Assembly (NCBI RefSeq): GCF_014642735.1
Contig: NZ_BMIV01000003.1
Location: 329,884 to 393,883, forward strand
DNA length: 64,000 nt
Origin: Paracoccus acridae
Lineage (GTDB): Bacteria > Pseudomonadota > Alphaproteobacteria > Rhodobacterales > Rhodobacteraceae
Direction: 5' to 3'
Under the pieces are notes generated by a model that was not told where the DNA came from, made no database searches, and saw nothing but the letters and a program-made list of their open reading frames with translations. This document shows, piece after piece, positions 19,719-28,417 of the stretch. Both the position numbers and the translations under genes were made by a program. How positions within the stretch are numbered: position 1 is the stretch's first letter; the number at the start of each line of letters is the position of its first letter.

Positions 19719-21103
19719 GCTTGCAGCAGGGCGGCCAGTTCCGCCTGCTTTTCGCGGACCAGGGCCATATCGCCATCCGCTTCCAGGTTCAGCCGCACCA
19801 CCGGTTCGGTGTTCGACTTGCGCAGGTTGAAGCGCCAGTTCCCGAAATCCAGCGACACCCCGTCCAGGTCGTCGCGGCCGTGCGCCTGGGGTTCGTATTT
19901 CTCGATCAGCCGGGCGATCGCCGCATCGGGGTCGTCGATGTGATAGTTCGTCTCGCCCGAGGACGGGTAGAGCCGCATCCGTTCCTCCAGCAGTTCGGCA
20001 AGGGTCTTGCCCTTGCGCGACAGCAATTCGATCATCAGCAGCCAGGGGATCATGCCGCTGTCGCAGTAATAGAAGTCGCGGAAGTAATGATGCGCCGACA
20101 TCTCGCCGCCATAGATCGCGCCCACGTCGCGCATCTTGCGCTTGATGAAGGCATGGCCGGTCTTGCTGACCACAGGCTCTCCTCCGGCTTCCTGGATCAT
20201 GGCGCGGGTGTTCATGATGACGCGGGGGTCGTGGACGATCTTCTCGCCCGGCGATTTTTCCAGGAAGGCCGCGCCCAGCAGGCCCACGATGTATTCGCCG
20301 GGGATGAAGCGGCCGTTTTCGTCGAAGAAGAAGCAGCGGTCGAAATCGCCGTCCCAGGCCACGCCCAGATCGGCATCCTCGGCCTTGACCTTTTCCACGG
20401 TGGGGGGCTGGTTCTCGTCCAGAAGCGGGTTGGGGATGCCGTTGGGGAAACTGCTGTCCACGTCGTGGTGCATCCGCACGAAGGTCAGCGGCGCGCCGCG
20501 CTTTTCCAGTTCGGCGGCGATGGCGTCGAAGGTCGGGCCGGCGGTGCCGTTGCCGGCGTTCACCACGATCTTCATCGGCTTCAGGACCGACACGTCCACG
20601 AAATCCGCCATGGCACGCGCGTAATCCGCACGGGCACCGCTGAAATCGGTGACGCTGCCCTTGGTCGCGGGCGCAAAGCTGCCGCCGGTCGCCAGTTCCA
20701 CGATGGGCGGCAGTTCGGTCGCCGGATCCAGCGGGGCCGACCCGCGCCCCACGATCTTCATGCCGTTGTAGTTGATGGGGTTGTGGGATGCCGTGACCTC
20801 GATCCCGCCATCGGTGTCGTGGAAGCCGGTGTGGAAATAAACCTCCTCGGTCCCGGCCAGGCCCAGGTCCAGCACGTCGGCGCCGCCATCCGTCAGCCCC
20901 TCGATCAGCGCGGCGGCCAGTTCGGGCGAGGATTCGCGGCTGTCGCGGCCCACGACCACGCGCTTGGCCTGGCGGGCCTGGGCAAAGGCGCGGCCGATGC
21001 GATAGGCGACATCCGCGTCCAGGTTCTTGCCCAGTTCGCCGCGAACGTCATAGGCCTTGAAGCAGGTGATGTCGCGATGGCCGAGATTGCCTTTGTCGCT
21101 CAT
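19715..21103 (-). CDS. Phosphomannomutase/phosphoglucomutase
   Basis: 462-residue alpha-D-phosphohexomutase of the bifunctional PMM/PGM (AlgC/ManB) type. Motifs in order are CFKAYDVRGELG, the catalytic serine loop VTASHNPINYNGMK, the metal loop AWDGDFDRCFFFDE, the sugar-binding GGEMSAHHYFRD and the phosphate-binding region near the C-terminus (RKSNTEPVVRLN). It makes mannose-1-P or glucose-1-P, feeding GDP-mannose or UDP-glucose (GalU). ATG 21103 has AAGGA eight bases upstream. It converges with the sulfotransferase gene (4-bp overlap) and marks the far end of the polysaccharide block. Confidence 0.93.
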   Translation of the reverse strand: MSDKGNLGHRDITCFKAYDVRGELGKNLDADVAYRIGRAFAQARQAKRVVVGRDSRESSPELAAALIEGLTDGGADVLDLGLAGTEEVYFHTGFHDTDGGIEVTASHNPINYNGMKIVGRGSAPLDPATELPPIVELATGGSFAPATKGSVTDFSGARADYARAMADFVDVSVLKPMKIVVNAGNGTAGPTFDAIAAELEKRGAPLTFVRMHHDVDSSFPNGIPNPLLDENQPPTVEKVKAEDADLGVAWDGDFDRCFFFDENGRFIPGEYIVGLLGAAFLEKSPGEKIVHDPRVIMNTRAMIQEAGGEPVVSKTGHAFIKRKMRDVGAIYGGEMSAHHYFRDFYYCDSGMIPWLLMIELLSRKGKTLAELLEERMRLYPSSGETNYHIDDPDAAIARLIEKYEPQAHGRDDLDGVSLDFGNWRFNLRKSNTEPVVRLNLEADGDMALVREKQAELAALLQA

Positions 21104-21242
21104 GGGCATGATCCTTGCTGAACAGTCGAATTGACCAAGCGCTAACAGGACGCCTTGGAAATTCAAGGCGCATCTGGTCCCTCTGGTCTAGGTGACGCGC
21201 AACGCGAAGGGCGATAGAACGTTCCCGACGAAGGAGATGCCC

Positions 21243-21644
21243 ATGGACACCAAGACCCTGATCGCCGCCTATTACGACGCCTTCAACGCGGGCCGCACCG
21301 ACGAGATGCTGGCCCTGCTGCATGACGAGGTGGAGCATCACGTCAACGAAGGCGGCATCCGCAAGGGCAAGGCGCTGTTTGCCGACTTCAACCGGCACAT
21401 GACGGAAAGCTACAAGGAAACGCTGACCGACATGGTGATCTTCGCCAATGAAGCGGGTGACCGCGCGGCAGCGGAATTCGTGGTGAACGGCACCTATTTG
21501 AAGACCGACGAAGGCCTGCCCGAGGCGAAGGACCAGACCTATCGCCTGCCCGCCGGCACCTTCTTCACCATCCGCGACGGCAAGATCGCGCGCGTCACCA
21601 CCTATTACAACCTGGCCGACTGGACGCGGCAGGTCAGCCAATGA
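21243..21644 (+). CDS. NTF2-like (ketosteroid isomerase-related) protein
   Basis: 133 residues forming one NTF2/SnoaL-like cone domain (LIAAYYDAFNAGRTDEMLALL at the start; GTFFTIRDGKIARVTTYYNL at the end). AAGGAG lies 7 bp before ATG 21243, which is preferred over the open frame from 21192. Such proteins bind small hydrophobic ligands or act as isomerases or accessory domains; no substrate can be named. It overlaps the acetyltransferase gene by 4 bp, so the two are probably made together. Confidence 0.8.
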   Translation: MDTKTLIAAYYDAFNAGRTDEMLALLHDEVEHHVNEGGIRKGKALFADFNRHMTESYKETLTDMVIFANEAGDRAAAEFVVNGTYLKTDEGLPEAKDQTYRLPAGTFFTIRDGKIARVTTYYNLADWTRQVSQ

Positions 21645-22225
21645 GTGTCACGACGCGCGTCCTGACCGGAGAGGCGCTGGCCGCCGCGCTGGAAGACGTC
21701 GCGCGTCTGCGGATCCGGGTCTTCCGAGATTTCCCCTATCTTTACGATGGGGATGCCGATTACGAACGCGATTACCTGCGCGCCTATCAGTCGCCCGGCG
21801 CGGTGGTCGTGGCGGCGCTTGACGGCACGGCGGTCGTGGGGGCGGCGACCGGCGCGCCCATGGCCGACCATGCCGCCGATTTCGCCGCCGCCTTCGAAGG
21901 CAGGCCCGAACCGCTGGACCAGATCTTCTATTGCGCGGAATCGGTCCTGCTGCCGGAATATCGCGGCCAGGGCATCGGTCATGCCTTCTTCGACGCGCGC
22001 GAATCCCATGCCCGCGATCTTGGCCTGACCTTCAGCGCCTTTTGCAGCGTGATCCGCCCTGCCGACCACCCCGCGCGGCCTGCGGGTTACCGTCCGCTGG
22101 ACGATTTCTGGCGCAAGCGGGGATACCAGCCGCTGCCCGGCGTCGTCGCGCAGTTTTCCTGGAAGGATCTGGGCGACAAGGCCGAGACCGAAAAAGACCT
22201 GCAATTCTGGATGCGAAGCCTGTGA
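21641..22225 (+). CDS. GNAT-family N-acetyltransferase
   Basis: 194 residues with the GNAT acetyl-CoA-binding motif A (LPEYRGQGIGHAFFDARE, near residue 105) and a C-terminal GYQPL element. It transfers acetyl from acetyl-CoA to an unknown amine. Both ends overlap neighbours by 4 bp (NTF2-like upstream, nitrilase-fold downstream), suggesting a shared pathway for a small nitrogenous compound. Confidence 0.85.
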   Translation: MSVTTRVLTGEALAAALEDVARLRIRVFRDFPYLYDGDADYERDYLRAYQSPGAVVVAALDGTAVVGAATGAPMADHAADFAAAFEGRPEPLDQIFYCAESVLLPEYRGQGIGHAFFDARESHARDLGLTFSAFCSVIRPADHPARPAGYRPLDDFWRKRGYQPLPGVVAQFSWKDLGDKAETEKDLQFWMRSL

Positions 22226-23079
22226 AGATCGCCGCCGCCGCCTATCCGATCGATTGGTTCGACAGCTTCGCCGATTACGAGGCCAAGCTTGACCGATGGG
22301 TCGCCGACGCCCAGGGCGCCGACCTGCTGGTGTTCCCCGAATATGGCGCGATGGAGCTTGCCTCGCTGGGCGGGCGCGACGCCGCGGGCGATCTGGAGGC
22401 GTCACTGCACGAGGTCGCGCGGCACTGGCCGCAGATCCAGGCCGTGCATCAGCGCCTGGCGGCAAGGCATGGCTGCCACATCCTTGGCGCCTCCGGTCCC
22501 GTCTTCGACGGGCGGCGCCCGGTCAATCGCGCGATCCTCTATGGTCCCCAGGGCATCATCGGCCACCAGGACAAGCAGATCATGACCCGGTTCGAGCGCG
22601 AGGACTGGAACGTGATCGGTGCCCCCGGCTTGCGGGTCTTCGATACGGCCCTGGGCCGGATCGGCATCCTGATCTGCTATGACAGCGAATTTCCCCTGCT
22701 TGGCCGGGTACTGGCGCGCGCCGGGGTGGAACTGCTGCTGGTGCCAAGCTGCACCGACACCGTGGCGGGGTTCAACCGCGTGCGCATCGGCGCCATGGCC
22801 CGCGCGCTGGAAAGCCAATGCGTCGTGGTCCAGTCGCCCACCGTCGGCGCCTGCGACTGGATGCCCGCCCTGGACGAGAACCGGGGCCGGGCGGCGATCT
22901 ATGGCCCGCCCGACGGGTTCTGGCCGGAAACCGGGATCATCGCCGAAGGCACGATGGACCAGCCCGGCTGGGTCATGGCCGAGGTCGATCTGTCCCGCGT
23001 CGCGGACAGCCGCCGGAACGGCGCGGTGCTGCCCTTTGCCCATTGGCCGGAAAGCGAAGGCGCAGAAACCATTTCCTGA
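22222..23079 (+). CDS. Carbon-nitrogen hydrolase (nitrilase superfamily)
   Basis: 285 residues from a GTG overlapping the upstream TGA. The Glu-Lys-Cys catalytic triad is present: E40 in VFPEYG, Lys in GHQDKQ, Cys in LICYDSEFP. The family hydrolyses amides or nitriles (amidases, N-carbamoylases, omega-amidases); the substrate is not identifiable here. The longer open frame beginning at 21931 is antisense-like read-in over the GNAT gene and was not used. It pairs with the GNAT and NTF2-like genes as one translational unit. Confidence 0.88.
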   Translation: MKIAAAAYPIDWFDSFADYEAKLDRWVADAQGADLLVFPEYGAMELASLGGRDAAGDLEASLHEVARHWPQIQAVHQRLAARHGCHILGASGPVFDGRRPVNRAILYGPQGIIGHQDKQIMTRFEREDWNVIGAPGLRVFDTALGRIGILICYDSEFPLLGRVLARAGVELLLVPSCTDTVAGFNRVRIGAMARALESQCVVVQSPTVGACDWMPALDENRGRAAIYGPPDGFWPETGIIAEGTMDQPGWVMAEVDLSRVADSRRNGAVLPFAHWPESEGAETIS

Positions 23080-23143
23080 GCGCCTGCGTTTTATGGACGA
23101 CAAAGGCTGTTCGCGGCCTCATTCCGTGCCATATCCTGCGGCC

Positions 23144-23566
23144 ATGCTGCATATCAACGACACCATCACCATCGAGGAGTGGGAACTGACCGAACAGTTC
23201 ACCAGATCCCAGGGGCCGGGCGGGCAGAACGTCAACAAGGTCGAAACCGCGGTCGAACTGCGGTTCGAAGCCGCGCGGTCCCCGAACCTGCCCGATGCCG
23301 TGAAGCGTCGCCTGGAACGGCTGGCGGGGCGGCGCTGGACCCGCGACGGCGCGGTGGTGATCCTGGCCCAGGAAACCCGCAGCCAGGCCCGCAACCGGGA
23401 AATCGCGCGCGAACGGCTGGCCGAATTGATCGGCCGTGCCGCCGAACCCGTCAAGCGTCGGGTCGCCACCAAGCCGACCTGGGGCAGCCAGTTGCGCCGC
23501 CTGAAGGCCAAGACCGTTCGGGGCGAGGTCAAGGCGATGCGCGGCAAGGTGGGGGAAGGCGAATGA
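23144..23566 (+). CDS. arfB: ArfB, alternative ribosome-rescue peptidyl-tRNA hydrolase
   Basis: 140 residues, the expected size. A class-I release-factor domain carries the catalytic GGQ (SQGPGGQNVNKVET) and is followed by a basic C-terminal tail that inserts in the empty mRNA channel (RLKAKTVRGEVKAMRGK). ArfB frees ribosomes stalled on mRNAs lacking a stop codon. ATG 23144 gives the family N-terminus (MLHINDTITI); an in-frame ATG at 23093 would add 17 residues. It overlaps the Nudix gene by ATGA. Confidence 0.92.
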   Translation: MLHINDTITIEEWELTEQFTRSQGPGGQNVNKVETAVELRFEAARSPNLPDAVKRRLERLAGRRWTRDGAVVILAQETRSQARNREIARERLAELIGRAAEPVKRRVATKPTWGSQLRRLKAKTVRGEVKAMRGKVGEGE

Positions 23567-24015
23567 CCGCCCTGCTGCGTTCCCTGGGCATGCTGTTCGG
23601 GCGCCGTCCCCCAGCCATGCAGGTCGGCGCCGTCTGTCGCTGCGTCAGGACGGGCGAGGTGGTCCTGATCACCAGCCGGGGCACGGGCCGCTGGGTGATC
23701 CCGAAAGGCTGGCCGATGGAGGGCAAGACCCTGCCCGCCGCCGCCGCGACCGAAGCCTGGGAGGAGGCGGGCGTCGAGGGGCGGATGCATGAAGCCGAAC
23801 TGGGCCGCTATCGCTATGACAAGGAACAGGACCGAGGCTATTCCGTCCCGGTCGAGGTCCGGGTCTTCCTGATGGATGCGGACCGCGAACGAGCCGATTT
23901 CCCTGAATCCAGGCAGCGCCGGCGCCGCTGGTTCGCGCCCCAGGATGCCGCGCGCCTTGTGGCCGAACCGGGGTTGCGGGAAATCCTGCTTGCATTGCCC
24001 GAGGTGTCCGGCTGA
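23563..24015 (+). CDS. Nudix hydrolase (DIPP-like)
   Basis: 150 residues. The Nudix box is recognisable (GWPMEGKTLPAAAATEAWEE then AGV), but the canonical first Glu is Lys and the Arg is Thr; the metal-binding EE pair is kept. The preceding RWVIPKG is typical of the diphosphoinositol-polyphosphate-phosphohydrolase-like group. It likely hydrolyses a nucleoside-diphosphate-linked or polyphosphate compound. It starts by ATGA overlap with arfB. Confidence 0.85.
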   Translation: MTALLRSLGMLFGRRPPAMQVGAVCRCVRTGEVVLITSRGTGRWVIPKGWPMEGKTLPAAAATEAWEEAGVEGRMHEAELGRYRYDKEQDRGYSVPVEVRVFLMDADRERADFPESRQRRRRWFAPQDAARLVAEPGLREILLALPEVSG

Positions 24016-24025
24016 CATCGGGGGC

Positions 24026-25465
24026 ATGACGCCACCCGACCGCCAATACGACGTTCTGGACAAGGATTTGCGGCGGATCACCGTTGCGGAATCCGCCCAG
24101 TTCCATGCCATACGTCCCGTCCTGCGGCTGGGTGCCGCGATCCTTCTGGGGGTCGCGCTGATCTTTCTGGCCCTGGGTGTCACCGGACAACAGCCCGGCC
24201 TGATCGCCACCGGCGTGGGCTTCGTGGTGGCGGGCTGGCTGGGCCTGTCGATCGGGGCGAACGACATCGCCAACTCGCTTGGTCCGGCCGTGGGGGCGGG
24301 GGCCATCGCCATCGGGCCGGGCCTGATCCTGATCGGATTGGCCGAAATCGCCGGGGCGGCGCTTGCAGGCCACGCGGTCACGCATCGGCTGGCCGACGGC
24401 ATCGTCCATGTCGCCGTCCTGGAAAACGGGGTGCGGGGCCAGGTCATGATGCTGGCCGCGCTGATCGGGGCGGCGGCCTGGATCACCGTCGCCACCGGTG
24501 CCAGCCTGCCGGTCTCGACCTCTCATTCCATCGTGGGGGCGATCGCGGGGGCGGGGCTGGTCGCGGCGGGGGCATCGGCCCTGTCCTGGGGCGGGATCCT
24601 GGCCATGGCGCTTGCCTGGGTCGTCACGCCCTTTGCGGCGGCGGTGCTGGCAGGCGCCCTTCTGGCCCTGCTGCGCATCCGCGTGGCCGAGGCGCCGGAC
24701 CGCGCGCGTGCCGCGAAGGCATGGCTGCCGCCGCTGATCGGCATAATGGTCGGTCTGTTCGTCGCCTATGTCGCGACCCTGCTGCCCGGCCTGTCCCTGC
24801 GCCTGCCCCTGGCGCTGCTGCCCGGCGTGGGGGCGGGTCTTGCCGTGGCGCTGATGATGCGCCGCCGCTTGATCCAGACCCTGGTCGAGGCGGGCGAAAA
24901 GCCCGGCATGAAGCGGATCCTGCGCCAGCCCCTGCTGTTTGCCGCGGTGATGATGGGCTTTGCCCATGGCGCGGGCGATGCGGGCAATGTCGCCGGGCCG
25001 CTGCTGGTGATCCTGACGCCGTCGCAGGAGGGGGCGTTGCAGGTGCCGCTGCTGATGCTGGCCGTCGCGGGGGCGACGATCGCGCTTGGCGCGCTGCTGT
25101 TCGGCCGCCGCCTGGTCGGCATGGTCAGCGAGGGGATCACCCGGCTGAACGCGGTGCGGGCCTTCTGCATCACGCTGGCTACCGCGATGATCGTGCTGTT
25201 CGCGTCGGGCCTGGGCTTGCCGGTGTCATCGACCCATGTGGCCGTGGGCGGCGTCTTCGGCGTGGGCTTCGTGCGCGAGATGCTGGACCGGCGCAGCAAC
25301 GCCCGGCGCGCCGCCCCCCTTCCGCCCGAGGAACGCCGCCGCCGGATGCTGATCCGCCGCAGCCATGTGGCCACGATCACGGTGGCCTGGGTGGTCACGG
25401 TGCCGATCACAGCCGCCCTGGGGGCGCTGTGCTGCCTGGGGATGCTGTGGGTGACGGGGGTGTAA
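24026..25465 (+). CDS. PiT-family inorganic phosphate transporter
   Basis: 479 residues, with about 10-12 hydrophobic spans. The two PiT signatures are present as an inverted-duplicate pair: GANDIANSLGPAVGA (near residue 76) and the later HGAGDAGNVAGP, together with STSHSIVGA and SSTHVAVGGVFGV. It would import phosphate with protons or sodium, constitutively and at low affinity, unlike the Pst system implied by phoU. ATG 24026 follows the Nudix stop by 10 bp. It converges on pncB. Confidence 0.92.
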   Translation: MTPPDRQYDVLDKDLRRITVAESAQFHAIRPVLRLGAAILLGVALIFLALGVTGQQPGLIATGVGFVVAGWLGLSIGANDIANSLGPAVGAGAIAIGPGLILIGLAEIAGAALAGHAVTHRLADGIVHVAVLENGVRGQVMMLAALIGAAAWITVATGASLPVSTSHSIVGAIAGAGLVAAGASALSWGGILAMALAWVVTPFAAAVLAGALLALLRIRVAEAPDRARAAKAWLPPLIGIMVGLFVAYVATLLPGLSLRLPLALLPGVGAGLAVALMMRRRLIQTLVEAGEKPGMKRILRQPLLFAAVMMGFAHGAGDAGNVAGPLLVILTPSQEGALQVPLLMLAVAGATIALGALLFGRRLVGMVSEGITRLNAVRAFCITLATAMIVLFASGLGLPVSSTHVAVGGVFGVGFVREMLDRRSNARRAAPLPPEERRRRMLIRRSHVATITVAWVVTVPITAALGALCCLGMLWVTGV

Positions 25466-25470
25466 GGCCC

Positions 25471-26763
25471 TCAGACCACCACATCCATCCGGGATTGCTG
25501 GCCCACGTCGAAGACCCGGCGATAGCGCGCGATCTCATCGGCCGGACCGGTCGCCTTGGCGGGGTTGTCGGACAGCTTGACCGTGGGACGGCCATCGGCC
25601 GAGACGGCCTTGCAGACCAGGCTGAAGGGCGCCAGCCCGTCGCCTGCGACAAGCCCGCGGAAATCGTTGGTCAGCAATGTGCCCCAGCCGAAGCTGACCT
25701 TGATGCGCCCGTGGAACTGGTGATGCAGTTCCACGATCTTCTGGACGTCCAGCCCGTCCGAAAAGATCACCAGCTTCTTCTTCGGATCCTCGCCCCGGTC
25801 CTGCCACCAGCGGATCGCGGTCTCGGCCCCCCGGGCGGGGTCGCCGCTGTCGATGCGGATGCCGGTCCAGCCCGCCAGCCAGTCGGGCGCGCCTTTCAGG
25901 AAGACGTCCGTGCCATAGGTGTCGGGCAGGATCATGCGCAGGTTGCCGTCATGTTCCTCGTGCCAGTCGGCCAGAACCTCGTAGGGGGCCTCGCGCAGTT
26001 CCTTGTCCGTATTCGCCAGCGCGGCATAGACCATCGGCAGTTCATGAGCATTGGTGCCGATGGCCTCGATGTCGCGCCGCATGGCGATCAGGCAGTTCGA
26101 GGTGCCGGTGAAGCGTTCGCCCAAGCCCTCGATCATGGCCTGGACGGCCCAATCCTGCCACAGGAAGCTGTGGCGGCGGCGCGTGCCGAAATCGGCGATC
26201 AGCAGGTCGGGCAGGGTGCGCAGAACCTCGATCTTTTCCCACAGGCGGGTCATGGCGCGGGCGTAAAGAACCTGCAGTTCGAACCGCCCCAGGGTTTCCA
26301 GAACGGCGCGCGACCGCAGTTCCATCAGGATCGCCAGCGCCGGAATTTCCCACAGCATCACCTCGGGCCACTTGCCCTCGAAGGTCAGTTCGTACTGTCC
26401 GTCGCGCTTTTCCAGGTGATAGGGAGGCAGGCGCAGGTTCTCCAGGAACTCCATGAAATCGGGGCGGAACATCTGGCGCTTGCCATAGAAGGTGTTGCCG
26501 CGCAGCCAGGTGGATTCGCCGCGCGTCAGCCGCAGTCCCCGCACATGGTCCAGCTGTTCGCGCAATTCGCCTTCGTCGATCAGGTCGGCCAGCCGGATGT
26601 CGGTCGAACGGTTGATCAACTGGAACTGGACCAGCGTGTCGGGCCGGTTGCGAAAGATCGACTGGCACATCAACAGCTTGTAGAAGTCGGTGTCGATCAG
26701 GGACCGGACGATCGGGTCGATCTTCCACTTGTGGTTGTAAACGCGGGTGGCGATATCGACCAT
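25471..26763 (-). CDS. pncB: Nicotinate phosphoribosyltransferase
   Basis: 430 residues. Family motifs are SLIDTDFYKLLMCQSIF at the N-terminus, ADFGTRRRHSFLWQ with the phosphorylatable-His region, GTSNCLIA and the C-terminal phosphoribosyl-pyrophosphate site (IFSDGLDV, SFGWGT). It converts nicotinate to nicotinate mononucleotide in the Preiss-Handler NAD salvage route. It lies 6 bp downstream of pncA on the same strand, so both salvage steps are coupled. Confidence 0.96.
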   Translation of the reverse strand: MVDIATRVYNHKWKIDPIVRSLIDTDFYKLLMCQSIFRNRPDTLVQFQLINRSTDIRLADLIDEGELREQLDHVRGLRLTRGESTWLRGNTFYGKRQMFRPDFMEFLENLRLPPYHLEKRDGQYELTFEGKWPEVMLWEIPALAILMELRSRAVLETLGRFELQVLYARAMTRLWEKIEVLRTLPDLLIADFGTRRRHSFLWQDWAVQAMIEGLGERFTGTSNCLIAMRRDIEAIGTNAHELPMVYAALANTDKELREAPYEVLADWHEEHDGNLRMILPDTYGTDVFLKGAPDWLAGWTGIRIDSGDPARGAETAIRWWQDRGEDPKKKLVIFSDGLDVQKIVELHHQFHGRIKVSFGWGTLLTNDFRGLVAGDGLAPFSLVCKAVSADGRPTVKLSDNPAKATGPADEIARYRRVFDVGQQSRMDVVV

Positions 26764-26769
26764 CGGCCC

Positions 26770-27366
26770 TTACTCCTGGTTGACGCCGGCGGCGTGCATG
26801 TCGGCGCGGGCGCGATCCAGACTGCCGTCCAGGTCGATGGCGCGGGTCGCGGACTGGACCACGGTGGCGGTGAAGCCCAGGGTCGCGGCGTCGATCGCGC
26901 TCCAGGCGACGCAGAAGTCATGGGCCAGGCCCACGAAGGTCAGGTCCGAAAGCCCCCGGTCGCGCAGGTATCCGGCAAGGCCGGTGGGCGTCCGACGGTC
27001 GTTCTCGAAGAACGCGGAATAGCTGTCGATCTGCGGGCGGAAGCCCTTGCGGATCACCAGGTCGGCGCAGGACAGATCAAGGCCGGGATGGAAATCCGCC
27101 CCCGGCGTGCCGATGACGCAATGGCTGGGCCACAACACCTGCGGGCCATAAGGCATCCGGGTCAGGCTGAAGGGTTCCGCCCCCGGATGGTTGGCGGCAA
27201 AGCTGGCATGATCGGCGGGATGCCAGTCCTGGGTCAGCACCACCGCGTCGAAGTCGCGCATCATGGCATTGATCGGTCCCACGATCCCGTCGCCCCCCGC
27301 CACGGCCAAGGCGCCGCCGGGACAGAAATCGGCCTGCATGTCGATGACGATCAGGGCGCGCGGCAT
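26770..27366 (-). CDS. pncA: Nicotinamidase
   Basis: 198-residue isochorismatase-fold amidase. The catalytic triad is visible: Asp9 (VIDMQADF), Lys in VIRKGF, Cys in GLAHDFCVAWSA; QDWHPADHASF supplies metal ligands. It deamidates nicotinamide to nicotinate, the substrate for PncB encoded next. ATG 27366 has a strong GGAGG upstream; an in-frame start at 27465 would extend into the intergenic region and is unlikely. Confidence 0.95.
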   Translation of the reverse strand: MPRALIVIDMQADFCPGGALAVAGGDGIVGPINAMMRDFDAVVLTQDWHPADHASFAANHPGAEPFSLTRMPYGPQVLWPSHCVIGTPGADFHPGLDLSCADLVIRKGFRPQIDSYSAFFENDRRTPTGLAGYLRDRGLSDLTFVGLAHDFCVAWSAIDAATLGFTATVVQSATRAIDLDGSLDRARADMHAAGVNQE

Positions 27367-27463
27367 CGTTTTCCTCCCCCTCCAAGGATAGTCATGCCTA
27401 GAAACTGCGGCGCGCCGGGTCAATGGCTTGCAAGACCGGGCATTGGTGGCTAAGGCCGCCGCC

Positions 27464-28375
27464 ATGCTGACCGTCGCCGCGCTGTATCACTTTACCCGCT
27501 TTGCCGATCCCGCCGCGCTGAAAGCGCCGCTAGCCAGGTTGGCTTGCGCCCATGGCGTGCGCGGCACGCTGTTGCTTGCGCCCGAGGGGATCAACGGCAC
27601 CATCGCCGGCACGCGCCAGGGCATCGACGCGGTGCTGGCCCATATCCGGTCCCTGCCGGGGTGCGACGGGCTGGAATGGAAGGAAAGCCCGGCCGAGACG
27701 ATGCCCTTCGGCAAGATGAAGGTGCGGCTGAAGCGGGAAATCGTCACCATGGGCCAGCCCGATGTCGATCCGACCGCTTCCGTCGGCCATTACGTCGAAC
27801 CGGGCGACTGGAACGCGCTGATCAGCGCCCCCGACGTGGCCGTGATCGACACCCGCAACGATTACGAGGTTGCCATCGGCAGCTTTGCCGGCGCGGTCGA
27901 TCCCGGCACGCGCAGCTTTCGCGATTTCCCCGGCTGGTGGCAGGCCAATGCCCACCGCTTCGCGGGCAAGCGGGTGGCGATGTTCTGCACCGGCGGCATC
28001 CGCTGCGAGAAATCGACGAACTGGCTGCTGTCCCAGGGCGTCAGCGATGTGTTCCACCTGAAGGGCGGCATCCTGAAATACCTTGAGGATGTTCCCGAAA
28101 GCGACAGCCTGTGGCAGGGCGAATGCTTCGTCTTCGACGGCCGCGTCAGCCTGACCCATGGCCTGCAGCCCGGCCGCCACGGCCTTTGCCACGCCTGCCG
28201 CCGCCCCCTGGCGCCCGAGGATCGCGACCGCCCCGAATACGAGGAAGGCGTCAGTTGCCACCGCTGCCTCGGCGAATATGACGAGGCCGACCGCAACCGC
28301 TTCCGCGAACGCCAGCGGCAGATCGCGGCCGGAGAGCTAAAATTCGAAGGAAATTCACCCTCGTCAGAAGGGTGA
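27464..28375 (+). CDS. trhO: TrhO, tRNA uridine(34) hydroxylase (rhodanese-like)
   Basis: 303 residues. An N-terminal ferredoxin-like region ([26 protein letters not shown]) precedes the rhodanese domain with active-site loop [10 protein letters not shown], and a Cys-rich C-terminal segment ([14 protein letters not shown]) follows. TrhO (YceA) adds oxygen to U34 of certain tRNAs toward 5-methoxy- or carboxymethoxyuridine. ATG 27464 matches family starts. It diverges from pncA. Confidence 0.93.
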   Translation: MLTVAALYHFTRFADPAALKAPLARLACAHGVRGTLLLAPEGINGTIAGTRQGIDAVLAHIRSLPGCDGLEWKESPAETMPFGKMKVRLKREIVTMGQPDVDPTASVGHYVEPGDWNALISAPDVAVIDTRNDYEVAIGSFAGAVDPGTRSFRDFPGWWQANAHRFAGKRVAMFCTGGIRCEKSTNWLLSQGVSDVFHLKGGILKYLEDVPESDSLWQGECFVFDGRVSLTHGLQPGRHGLCHACRRPLAPEDRDRPEYEEGVSCHRCLGEYDEADRNRFRERQRQIAAGELKFEGNSPSSEG

Positions 28376-28417
28376 CCCCGACGTAACCAGGGACCGATAT
28401 GTCAATCCGAGTCCACA

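Noticed and set aside
24721..27453. 910-codon plus-strand frame across PiT, pncB and pncA
   Set aside because: Runs in the wrong frame through PiT and antisense to pncB and pncA; low-complexity composition.
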